Of a stretch of 60,000 bases of DNA, positions 54,301 to 60,000 are shown one piece after another. Position numbers and translations under genes: made by a program. The notes beneath the pieces were generated by a model. The model saw nothing but the letters and a program-made list of their open reading frames with translations. It had not been told where the DNA came from and made no database searches. How positions within the stretch are numbered: the first letter of the stretch is position 1; the number at the start of each line of letters is the position of its first letter. The stretch is taken from positions 21,089,501-21,149,500 of the forward strand of contig NC_088310.1 in the NCBI RefSeq assembly GCF_910592395.1. Direction: 5' to 3'. The stretch is from Lineus longissimus. Its lineage: Eukaryota > Nemertea > Pilidiophora > Heteronemertea > Lineidae.

Positions 54301-57300
54301 CTGCAAAAGGACGCAAACCAATCACAGTGTTAATGAGGTCAATTAATACCTTAACAGACCCAGCAAATTGAAAATTCAATCACTGTGAAACAATGCCATA
54401 AAATATTCACGGAACTTCGGGTTGAGAGAACAGACCAAAATCACTCGAAACGAATTCGGCAAAGAGCAAATTTAAAATCCACACACATTTTTCCACCCAT
54501 CTGCCTAATCCTTTGACATTTCCGCCCAACTAACCACGGACCATTTTTGACAATTAATATTTCTGACGCCTTAAAAGGCTTTTAATTACTTTCTAGCGGA
54601 CTAGAAATCATGCGGTGCGAGATAAAGGGGAGTGACACAGCGCGAGTTTGCATAGTTTGGCAATGCTTGCCTGAGCTATAGACACCACACTATCTCTAAT
54701 GAGAATATGACAGGATGATTCCACGGCTGGTTATGCGCACTCCGACAAATTTCTAACAAAATTAATCAGTTTTTAGTTTTCTAGAACAAGGCATTAATTT
54801 AACATGTGACTATTGAGCAGATGATGAAAAATAAATGCTTAGTTATACTACAACCTGAAAATGTGACAGAAAGACTGATTTGCAGTGAGTAGGTTTGAGT
54901 AATTTTCTGCCATCCCTTATACAAATGGCTCACTCATGAACACTAGTATGCCAGTTGAGGAGGAACAAGAGCACTTTGCACTAGAAAGTTTACCCAAGCT
55001 CGAATCCGATACGCACTTCATTATTACGTCTTTTGATGCTAAATGACGAGAATTTTTCATGTAATTAACAAGTTCTATTCTATAGGACTTGAGAAAGGGG
55101 TGTGCAGTAATGCAGATATTTCCATATGAAAACCATGATTTTTTTACCAAGATTTTTTATACCCATTCATTTTTTCCTACCTGGGGTTTTCTGTCCATTC
55201 ATGACTTACCATGCCTTGGGGTAAACTTCTTCACTCCTGCGAAAACTGCAGGGATATTATACAAGTTTGTTGTCAAGAAGAGTGTACCCGGTATAAGATA
55301 TTGTCACAAATAATACACATTATTGTTCACTTCTGCGCCAAGCGAAGCATAGAATTCACCCAAAGGATAGAGTTATACTTCACTTTCACTACAAGCCATG
55401 CATGGAAGATTGCGCCAGGTCCCCAACTTCATTCAGGATCCACCCTAACTCAAGCTTCTGGCTGTGACAATCACCAAATTTCAACAAAAGGTGCACTTTC
55501 CTCTCTCCTCAAGGAAGGTCATATTTGCAACTGCACCAAAAGAGCCGTAAAGTTCTTGGCTCTTTACGGCTCTATAGAAACAAAGCAGGTATAGAATCCT
55601 TTACGGTCCCGGCTTCCCTATTAGTTTTGCCTGTAATACTGACTCATTCTCTATTATTGTGAAGAATTTCACAAGCCTGATGTACAGTTAGTTATATGAT
55701 ATTTAACATTGCCACCGATCAGTCCATTATGACAATGAGACTCGATCAAAGCCTAAATTTTTAAGAAATGCAGCATTGAGGGATTTTCCTCAACATTTAT
55801 AATCGTTCACTGTTCAGACCTCCCTCTGTAATTCTAAGCACAAGCCAATGCACTCAGGTGCCTCAAAAACCCTTTAAAGTTAATTTGAAGTCCATAGAAT
55901 TAAGAAATACGGCTTTTTAAGATGTATCAAAATTTGTGTCGCATGTTAAACTCAATAGTGAGGGAAAATACAGGGGTAATATTGCAACTGCATCATATTA
56001 TCATCCAGATTAAGAAAAACTGGTTGCTAACGGTAAAAGGCAATATTACATCCTTCACAACCCCAAGCGTTGCTTTAAACAATGGTTATAAAATAATCAG
56101 AGACAAACTGACATCCGACACCTTCTCAAAACAAACAAGACAGATTCTGATATTTACCGTCTCATTTTTTGGAACAATACCTTCTCTCATGAGTGAGAAA
56201 TCACAAAGACACAATGTTTTGATTTTTTGTGTGTCAAGTCATGTTGTCTTGAGACATCCTAACACCATTCTTCAACTTTCTCGACTCAAATGCGAGCAAA
56301 CATGCAACCATTGCTGACGGACGACGGACGGACGGACGGACAACGGACGGATGACGGACAGACGACAGCTCACCCAGGTGAGTCGAAAAAAACTGCATTT
56401 CCTGGTGATAAAAATATGTACTTGTAGGACTCAAAGTACCAATCAATGAAATGGCCAAGGGCCATTGTGCTCATCGTATAGATATTTGGTGGCCATAGTT
56501 ACACCCAAACGGCAAATTAACACCATTTGACCTCTGTGACCTTGAAAATTACGTCAAATCAAAAACCCATAGGATATGTGATGTATCCTTGCTAGGAGTA
56601 CCTACGGACGACAACGGATGACAGACACTGCGGTATTGTATAGACTCAACTAGACGGTGAGTCAAAAAATTTTCTTTCATTAGTGCACATTTTCAGCATT
56701 TCAGCATGCTTTTTTTACCAAACTCAAGTGCATGAACGTTTTAGCAGGCTACACAAAATTGTAAAGGGTCAAAGGACTTTAATCGCTGACCTCACAGGGT
56801 TATGGATCTTCAAAATAAAGGTAAAGAGCACTTTAAAAATATTCTCACAGCTCAGAAATTCCCCGCTTTGCTACGAACAGCAAGCATTAAAACTCAAATA
56901 GCAACCTATCAGGACAGACTTTCATCGGCGGGGAATTCTGAGGACTTCCCAAGATATTTAATTGAAATCTAAAGGACGCTAACGGTGAATCCACCATCAC
57001 CTGTCTCACACCTGGCTGTGACACCACCGTCCTAACATAATAACTTCATCAGGATCACCGGCGACAATCCGCACGACAATCGAGCGACAATCGCGAAATA
57101 GTCTGAAGATAAGGCGGTGAAATTTAATGGCATAAATAATGATTACGTTGACGAGGCAGAAAATTGTTGTGCGTGAATCGGCCGGTGTGTTTGTCTGAGC
57201 GATGAGATTTGATCCGATACTGACAGTGTTGTAATGGGATCAATGAAACTTGCCGCGGGCATGCTTGTGTTAGTGTTGAGGGTGGAGGATAGGGGGAAGC

Positions 57301-60000
57301 ACCTGACTGACAGCAGAGGATTGCGTCAAGTTGAGTTGGATTGCAAACTATCAGGATCTGTATAAAATAAATGATACAATCATAAATAACAAATAAAGAC
57401 TGAATATAATGATGCCATCAACAACATACTGTGAACAGCTAAATTTTGTGCGTGTTTAATCTTTGCAGATTTTGAAAATAGTAAAAATTTAGTTTTTGAT
57501 TGGAAAAACAAATGAAACTTTGTAATTTGCCAAAATAAAAATCTTAAAAATGTGTGTTTTTTTCAGAAACTTTCCCAGTTTGCAGTATCCATCAAGAAAA
57601 TAAAACCATTTCAGTGATAGGGCATGTTATCTGTCACAACTGGACACCTTGTAACGACTGATAGATAAATGATAGATGACTGAATGATGATGAACTTCAA
57701 ACAGCATCTCATGCAGTTACAAAGGAAACAAAAGCAAGTCTCGTATTTTGAAATGAAGATTTTTTATTGTGGCTACCTGTTAAAAGTGAAAGTGGGTTAT
57801 TGAAATTAAAAGTTTCCAACTGCAATGACTTACATTGAAGCCAGGCTGGCTTCACCAAGAAAGGGAAACCAATGCTGTCACCTATTAAATGGGAGTGGAA
57901 CTGAAATTATAGCCCATTATATAGCCTTTTGGGGACAAAGCATTGGTCTACCATCTGTAATCAATACAAAAAGACATCAGCCACCTATTGGCAAAATGCT
58001 GAACTGAAATATTGGTGAAGACATTTTTAGCGCTTCACCACACTGAGATGACCCATTTGTATTACATTGGGACTGATATGAAGATTTATGCCTTGGACCA
58101 GTCAAGGATCTCTAATTACTGTATCATTCTTTAAGTTCAGAAGTGTTTATAACACGATGCTATCAAAAGTTAACTTACCACCTCCAGGAGATGTGTAGGA
58201 ACGCTGCCGCCCACTATAGGAATTAGGAGGTGGAGCGTTGCTGTATTGGCCACCAGTTCCTTGTCTGCAATTTAAGAAAAAGTAAAAACATTCACATTAT
58301 GATGACTGCAGTGTCTTCCATATCCATGTAATACTGGTAATCGGAGAAGCAAGAAACTGGACAACTAGCAGAAATAGAGACATTTTTCTCTTGGCAAATG
58401 TTCCCTTTAATATTTTCGTCAAGTTGGGCAGATCATCGCTCTAAATGCTGTAGCTGAAGTCAGGCCTACCTGATATGTCGAACAGCAGCCGAGGAGTCTT
58501 TCTGCCCTCTTCCTCGGTAGCCACTACCCCTCTTGAACCCAAGCTGGGGTCGATAGCCCGATCCTCTGTTGTCAGGCATATCACCAGGCTTCAACACATC
58601 GGCGGGAAAGCTGGAAAAAGGAAAATCAAGAGGGTAAAATATGGGCGTAATCAAGAATACATGGCATTACTTCATTCCAAACCCACATAGAAAGGGAAAG
58701 CTTCAGTTTTTATAACATACCTAGCTCCCGGCAGGACCGAAGACTTGAAGAGATGACCATCTTCAAACTGGGGGTCAAGAAATTGAACACTGCAAAAAAG
58801 AAAAACACATGAAATTATTTAAGTTTAAACCTGATACAATGTTTAAATAAATAAAGTATATCATGAGGCTTCAAACTTGTAAACATTTGACAAATGTAAG
58901 TTATTCCCTGGAGGAAAGTCTGGTCAATGCATTGTACCCCCCAGAATAAAGCCCCGCCCAACCAACCAGGTTATGAAAGGATTCATTTTTAGCCCTGTGG
59001 CATAAACGACTGTCCTTGCAAAACATTCTTGTACCCTACCTGAGAGCTTGGTTGTCTGTAAGGTCCTTCAACTGTGGTAAGGGACTCCTAACTGTCCTGC
59101 AATAAGAGAATTGGTAGAATGTTACCACTATAACCTTGTTCATTTGAAAAGACAAGTGACTTTTTCTGTCTGAAATTCAGTAAAGGTGATACCACAAATT
59201 GGCCTAAGTGACACTCATCTTCTGGCATGAGCAATACCCTCCCCAATGGTGACATCAAAGTTTTAAATCACAAAGCTGTCGGCTTAGCATTCAGGGTTGA
59301 ATCCAACCACAAAGACTCATTCAATATCTAAATCATCAACTTACACTCCTGGTGTTACCGCGGCTTTGTCACACCATATTATGCCGGCCATGCCTTGCGT
59401 TTTCTTTCCATCCATGTCAACTTTCTGAAGAAGAAATTGTGATATATTTATTCCTTTCCTTCAAACATGAAGAACTTCGTAATTGCAATTGTTCCAACTG
59501 GATTGCAATCGGATCTTGTCTGTCCTAAATGACACTTACTTCAACGGTTCCACCATTTTCGTAAAGTCCGCAGAAGAGATCAAATGCATCATGCCATTTG
59601 TTTAAAAACAGTCGATCATTTCCACGTGTGTTACGCGTTTGCTCATCGTCAGTAAGATCTGGGTAGACGGTCTCCAAAGCACTATGGAGCCTCTTCTCAT
59701 CGACGAACGGCAGCAAAGCCACTCCTGAAACAGAAACAAAACGATGCTTTAGCAATCCCGCAATACATCTTAACAATCCCCACATATCTGGAGCTCAGTG
59801 GTACATTGGAAGAGATTCCAACTTGTAGTCAGAAGGTAGGAGGCTCAACGCCCAGCCAGTGCCACTCAGTATACTCATTAACCAACCTAAACCGCCAAAA
59901 AGGGGCCAATTTGCTGACCTACCTTGCCATGCATATTTCTTTCCATTGAGATCAATTTTGAAGTCTACAGGATAGAAATCGATGATGGGAGATTCCTGAA
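12098..60000 (-). CDS. XRN2: 5'-3' exoribonuclease 2 (XRN2), C-terminal part, ten spliced exons
   Basis: Nuclear 5'-3' exoribonuclease that degrades the uncapped downstream RNA after 3' cleavage (torpedo termination by RNA polymerase II) and trims rRNA and snoRNA precursors. Visible homology: exon 1-2 residues [20 protein letters not shown] and [12 protein letters not shown] are the XRN signature late in the catalytic fold; DLTDN, DPQF, VLPGA, VLKPGD and PQLGF follow in the same order as in animal XRN2, and [10 protein letters not shown] resembles the vertebrate linker. The catalytic acidic residues lie upstream, outside the window. About 360 of an expected 900-1000 residues are present. The last ~150 residues are rich in Gly, Tyr, Gln, Ser and Arg. 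XRN1 is excluded by the short C-terminus and by these XRN2 motifs. The exons join in frame as 59923-60000, 59540-59724, 59345-59424, 59040-59096, 58721-58789, 58470-58610, 58179-58264, 25493-25559, 17822-17972 and 12098-12271. No frameshift or internal stop is seen. Confidence 0.95.
12272..17821 (-). other. XRN2: XRN2 intron before the terminal exon (5,550 bp)
   Basis: Bounded by GTAAGAG (donor, at 17821) and TTTCAG (acceptor, ending 12272). Scanning both strands gives only chance-length frames, such as those near 13730-14190 and 17030-17401. I see no RNA gene or clear repeat in it. Confidence 0.85.
17822..17972 (-). CDS. XRN2: XRN2 exon i (glycine-rich tail)
   Basis: A 151-base exon after TTTTTTAG. 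It completes Gln and reads [20 protein letters not shown], then a Gln/Tyr/Gly stretch with [19 protein letters not shown], ending exactly on a codon before GTAAGAG. Like the preceding exon it uses TAG and encodes low-complexity sequence without a recognisable domain. Confidence 0.92.
23155..23227 (+). promoter_or_regulatory. CRE, octamer and TATA cluster (putative promoter)
   Basis: TGACGTCA (23155-23162), the octamer ATTTGCAT (23185-23192) and TATAAATA (23220-23227) lie in promoter-like order and spacing on the plus strand, inside an XRN2 intron and opposite to it. A 78-codon frame opens at ATG 23278, about 50 bases past the TATA. The frame matches nothing I know and I see no AATAAA soon after it. 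Part of the cluster is shared with 38257-38300, so it may belong to a repeat. Confidence 0.3.
24039..24113 (-). repeat. tRNA-derived SINE head or tRNA-like pseudogene
   Basis: 75 bases on the minus strand. Ends GTGGCAC and GTGCCAC pair over 7 bp, as in an acceptor stem. An anticodon-like hairpin TCCAA-CTAGTGA-TCGGA carries AGT at the anticodon position (tRNA-Thr-like). An A-box-like CTTAGAGC is present, and GTTGTGAGTTGGAGGCTC is a degraded B box. The T stem has an enlarged loop, so it is not a working tRNA. The final CAGCCAGTGCCACT recurs at 59853-59866, pointing to a dispersed family. Confidence 0.6.
25493..25559 (-). CDS. XRN2: XRN2 exon h (glycine-rich tail)
   Basis: A 67-base exon after CTTTTTAG, isolated between introns of 32.6 and 7.5 kb. 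It completes Gly and reads [20 protein letters not shown] then S, ending CA of a split Gln codon before GTAAGT. Phase agrees on both sides and the composition continues the Gly/Tyr/Gln tail. It uses a TAG rather than a CAG acceptor. Confidence 0.9.
28195..28215 (+). repeat. 21-base G homopolymer
   Basis: An uninterrupted G run within AGGT-G21-ATC. It makes the overlapping 143-codon plus-strand frame meaningless beyond this point, and its length is prone to sequencing and assembly error. Confidence 0.95.
34001..34122. repeat. short direct repeat, 90-bp offset
   Basis: The sequence gagatgcaccaagga followed shortly by atatgg occurs at 34007 and again at 34097. Nearby AGGTGCAT (33991) is inverse to the first copy and could form a short hairpin. 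Origin unknown. Confidence 0.6.
34808..35103. repeat. direct duplication, unit about 100 bp, offset 194 bp
   Basis: The segment beginning atgcctgaag at 34808 recurs at 35002. Both copies contain ggaaggactctttgctggtg followed by attgatat, and both end near gacacct or gagacct. Identity is high but imperfect (many point differences), implying an old local duplication. Neither copy encodes a recognisable product. Confidence 0.85.
37751..37783 (+). repeat. 5'-end motif of an interspersed element
   Basis: Contains the palindrome AGGCCC-AA-GGGCCT (37756-37769) and the perfect palindrome CTCAGCTGAG (37774-37783). The start motif matches the layout at 56451-56475 (ATGGCC-AAG-GGCCAT followed by GTGCTCA), and CAGCTGAG reappears at the 39425 end. 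It may be the left end of a 1.7-kb element ending at 39425, or an independent copy. Confidence 0.5.
38257..38330 (+). promoter_or_regulatory. CRE and CCAAT cluster, shared with 23129-23162
   Basis: GCGCCACCGTAG, then TGACGTCAT near 38290, then CCAAT near 38320. The pair GCGCCACC(C)GTAG plus TGACGTCAT at a similar distance also occurs at 23129-23163. This suggests either a repeat family carrying a CRE or duplicated promoter modules. No exon follows that I can recognise. Confidence 0.25.
39331..39425 (+). repeat. 3' end of an interspersed element: GGAT array, terminal hairpin, A-run
   Basis: A (GGAT/GGAC)n tract at 39331-39370 is followed by a near-perfect palindrome, GCTCGGCTGACT-T-AGTCAGCTGAGC (39395-39419, 11 of 12 pairs), and then an A-run at 39421-39425. 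Two other copies have the same order of parts. The architecture fits short non-autonomous elements such as Helitron-like or pearl-type elements described in bivalves; that classification is inference. Confidence 0.6.
43147..43185 (+). repeat. paired TCAAGGTCA motifs
   Basis: TCAAGGTCA occurs at 43147-43155 and 43177-43185, an extended nuclear-receptor half-site of the ERR/FTZ-F1 type. The surrounding AGGTCAAGGTCAAG style looks like dispersed repeat sequence, and a third inverse copy sits inside the short element at 56451-56669. A regulatory role is not shown. Confidence 0.4.
45950..46400. promoter_or_regulatory. enhancer-like stretch in the giant intron (putative)
   Basis: CpG-containing sequence with an ACAATTAG site near 46013, TCAATTGG near 46128, CCTAATTAGCG near 46296 and ATTAATGGTTAAT (46345-46357, HNF1-like). 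Plus- and minus-strand frames are both open over much of it, which points to composition rather than coding. It stands out from the AT-rich background. Motif inspection only. Confidence 0.32.
49885..51303 (+). other. candidate terminal exon and 3' UTR of an unrecognised gene opposite XRN2
   Basis: A strong acceptor (TTGTTGTCTTTTTTCTTACAG, ending 49884, with a 12-base pyrimidine tract apart from a single G) opens a 138-codon plus-strand frame to TAG at 50299. AATAAA at 51284-51289 is followed by a T/GT-rich stretch at 51311-51330, a good poly(A) context. The product would be a Cys- and Trp-containing sequence (for example [19 protein letters not shown]) that I do not recognise. Against it: frames of this length are expected a few times by chance in 60 kb, the opposite strand is also open for 152 codons, and no upstream exon was found. 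Confidence 0.22.
51940..52210. promoter_or_regulatory. enhancer-like stretch in the giant intron (putative)
   Basis: Contains TAATTACCGTTAAC (52057-52070, HNF1/homeodomain-like), CAGGTG near 51994, GCCATAAAG near 52153 (Hox/Cdx-like), and more CpG than its flanks. No coding frame. Support is motif density alone. Confidence 0.28.
54280..54740. promoter_or_regulatory. enhancer-like stretch in the giant intron (putative)
   Basis: Repeated homeodomain cores: CAATTAG near 54293, TCAATTAAT near 54339, CAATTAAT near 54551 and TTTTAATTAC near 54590. They are mixed with CCAATCAC, CCACGG and GCGCGAG motifs. No open frame of note. Recognised by eye from motif clustering. Confidence 0.3.
55541..55573 (+). 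repeat. perfect 12-bp hairpin
   Basis: AGAGCCGTAAAG (55541-55552) and CTTTACGGCTCT (55562-55573) are perfect inverses with a 9-base loop. A further CTTTACGG lies near 55592. It superficially recalls the histone mRNA stem-loop but lacks that consensus and there is no histone gene. Purpose unknown. Confidence 0.75.
56315..56390 (+). repeat. 3' end of an interspersed element: ACGG array, terminal hairpin, A-run
   Basis: A degenerate ACGG array (56315-56366) is followed by the palindrome CTCACC-CA-GGTGAG (56369-56382) and an A-run beginning at 56386, the same design as 39331-39425. The upstream limit of this copy is unclear. Confidence 0.6.
56451..56669 (+). repeat. complete short copy of the interspersed element (about 219 bp)
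   Basis: Begins with the palindrome ATGGCC-AAG-GGCCAT (56451-56465) and GTGCTCATC. It contains TGACCTTGA (56537-56545) and a short ACGG-type array (56604-56628). It ends with GACTCA (56643-56648) opposite TGAGTC (56658-56663), then AAAAAA. It is the only copy here with both ends in one small unit, so it best defines the family. Confidence 0.6.
56930..57260. promoter_or_regulatory. enhancer-like stretch with three CGACAATC repeats (putative)
   Basis: CGACAATC occurs at 57062, 57074 and 57085, about one helical turn apart, giving three in-phase ACAAT (SOX-type) cores. Nearby are CACCTG, TTTAATGG and ATAAATAATGATTACG. It is the most CpG-rich stretch in the giant intron and about 1 kb inside its 5' end. 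No coding frame. Confidence 0.35.
57763..57768 (-). terminator. possible intronic poly(A) signal of XRN2
   Basis: AATAAA on the minus strand, 410 bases past the exon g donor, followed by a T-rich TTGCTTTTGTTTCC about 25 bases downstream. If used, it would yield a transcript retaining the start of the giant intron and ending the protein about ten residues after exon g, without the Gly-rich tail. Confidence 0.25.
58179..58264 (-). CDS. XRN2: XRN2 exon g, last exon before the giant intron
   Basis: An 86-base exon after AAATTGCAG. It reads [18 protein letters not shown] then [10 protein letters not shown] and ends one base into a Gly codon before a strong GTAAGT donor. YSNAPPP corresponds to the vertebrate YSNAAPPP linker. 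If the intron were retained, the frame would add about ten residues and stop at a TAA near 58149; see the finding on a possible intronic poly(A) site. Confidence 0.93.
58470..58610 (-). CDS. XRN2: XRN2 exon f
   Basis: A 141-base exon after CCTTTTCCAG. It encodes [18 protein letters not shown], then [18 protein letters not shown] and [11 protein letters not shown], and ends before GTAGGC. VLKP-D and PQLGF are XRN2 landmarks. GYRGRGQ is the first Arg/Gly patch, where the globular fold gives way to the disordered tail. Confidence 0.94.
58721..58789 (-). CDS. XRN2: XRN2 exon e
   Basis: A 69-base exon after TTTTTTGCAG. It reads [20 protein letters not shown] then GA, and ends AG before GTATGT. 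DPQF, the acidic residues, F-K and V-LPGA align with the C-terminal conserved block of animal XRN2. Confidence 0.94.
59040..59096 (-). CDS. XRN2: XRN2 exon d
   Basis: A 57-base exon after TTATTGCAG. It completes Val and reads [18 protein letters not shown], ending AG of a split Ser codon before GTAGGG. The SP-P-L-DLT spacing aligns with human XRN2. Confidence 0.94.
59345..59424 (-). CDS. XRN2: XRN2 exon c
   Basis: Follows a TTCTTCAG acceptor and reads [20 protein letters not shown] then AAVTPG, ending with GT of a split Val codon before GTAAGT. This stretch replaces the variable region between the VALLPF block and the SP-P-L-DLT block of vertebrate XRN2. It supports no specific function on its own; its place is fixed by phase and canonical splice sites. 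Confidence 0.92.
59540..59724 (-). CDS. XRN2: XRN2 exon b
   Basis: Starts after TTTCAG, completes the Gly codon split by the previous intron, and reads [18 protein letters not shown], then an acidic stretch [12 protein letters not shown], ending NGGTVE before GTAAGT. The segment matches the conserved XRN2 block that follows KKYAWQG. Its 185 bases plus one carried base give 62 codons and leave phase 0. Confidence 0.95.
59789..59867 (+). repeat. tRNA-derived SINE fragment in an XRN2 intron
   Basis: A plus-strand piece in the 198-bp intron between exons a and b. AGCTCAGTGG is a good Pol III A box, followed by an anticodon-stem-like hairpin (ATTGGAAGAGATTCCAA) and a decayed B-box area. It ends in CAGCCAGTGCCACT, as the 24039-24113 copy does. 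It occupies nearly half of the small intron without disturbing the splice sites. Confidence 0.5.
59923..60000 (-). CDS. XRN2: XRN2 exon a (cut by window edge)
   Basis: Encodes [18 protein letters not shown] followed by KKYAWQ and the first base of a Gly codon, then a GTAGGT donor. This is the XRN signature near the end of the conserved catalytic fold. Reading on the minus strand, the window begins TTCAG before the GAA codon. That could be a 3' splice site, which would make the exon start at 59995, or it could be coding (a Gln codon before GAA). The window edge prevents a decision. Confidence 0.88.

Larger units (their letters stand above)
25560..58178 (-). other. XRN2: giant XRN2 intron (32,619 bp)
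   Basis: Runs from the GTAAGT donor after exon g to the CTTTTTAG acceptor before exon h. Phase 1 is preserved across it. It carries dispersed repeats (37751-39425, 56300-56390, 56451-56669), a tandem duplication (34808-35103), a G21 run and several enhancer-like stretches (about 31340-31600, 45950-46400, 51940-52210, 54280-54740, 56930-57260). Long frames inside are mostly of chance length; 49885-50299 is the only one with useful splice and poly(A) context. Confidence 0.85.

Noticed and set aside
55541-55573. Histone-type 3' stem-loop
   Set aside because: The stem and loop do not match the GGCTCTTTTCAGAGCC-type consensus and no histone gene is nearby.
55922-56317. 131-codon plus-strand open frame
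   Set aside because: Ends inside the ACGG simple-repeat of an interspersed element, and no homology is apparent.
58265-58469. Box C/D snoRNA in a short XRN2 intron
   Set aside because: A GATGATC word is present on the minus strand but no proper C box or D box pair with terminal stem was seen.

Overview
This is animal nuclear DNA: large introns, one multi-exon gene with canonical GT-AG splicing, a eukaryotic tRNA gene, tRNA-derived SINE pieces and short interspersed elements. The interspersed elements carry ACGG/GGAT simple-repeat cores, a terminal palindrome and an A-run. This style, together with the GGCC-AA-GGGCC start motif, recalls repeats I associate with molluscs, so a lophotrochozoan and probably a mollusc is my best guess. 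That assignment is inference.

The one protein-coding gene I can identify firmly is the 3' half of XRN2, the nuclear 5'-3' exoribonuclease, on the minus strand. Ten coding exons run from the right edge leftward: 59923-60000 (cut by the edge), 59540-59724, 59345-59424, 59040-59096, 58721-58789, 58470-58610, 58179-58264, 25493-25559, 17822-17972 and 12098-12271 (stop codon). All splice phases agree and the frame stays open throughout. About 360 residues are visible: the end of the conserved catalytic fold, a short linker, and a Gly/Tyr/Gln/Ser/Arg-rich tail. The 3' UTR probably ends near 10855. The first seven exons are packed into about 1.8 kb with introns of 110-250 bp. The tail exons are separated by introns of 32.6, 7.5 and 5.6 kb.

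Region by region: 1-432 holds a tRNA-His(GUG) gene on the minus strand with a TTTT terminator. Positions 433-10850 are intergenic, with two minisatellites (19-bp and 33-bp periods), a homeodomain-motif-rich, enhancer-like stretch (about 1780-2500) and scattered CRE/CCAAT and ETS/E-box sites. Positions 10850-60000 are the XRN2 locus. Its giant intron (25560-58178) contains a CRE/octamer/TATA cluster, repeat elements, a 194-bp-offset duplication, a 21-G run, several enhancer-like stretches and a weak candidate for an opposite-strand terminal exon with a good poly(A) context (49885-about 51303).

No second protein gene can be supported. Most open frames here have the lengths expected by chance in 60 kb. 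The most interesting idea is architectural: in human, XRN2 lies next to NKX2-4, NKX2-2 and PAX1, so the oversized intron could hold long-range control elements for a neighbouring developmental gene. That is testable but unproven from this window.
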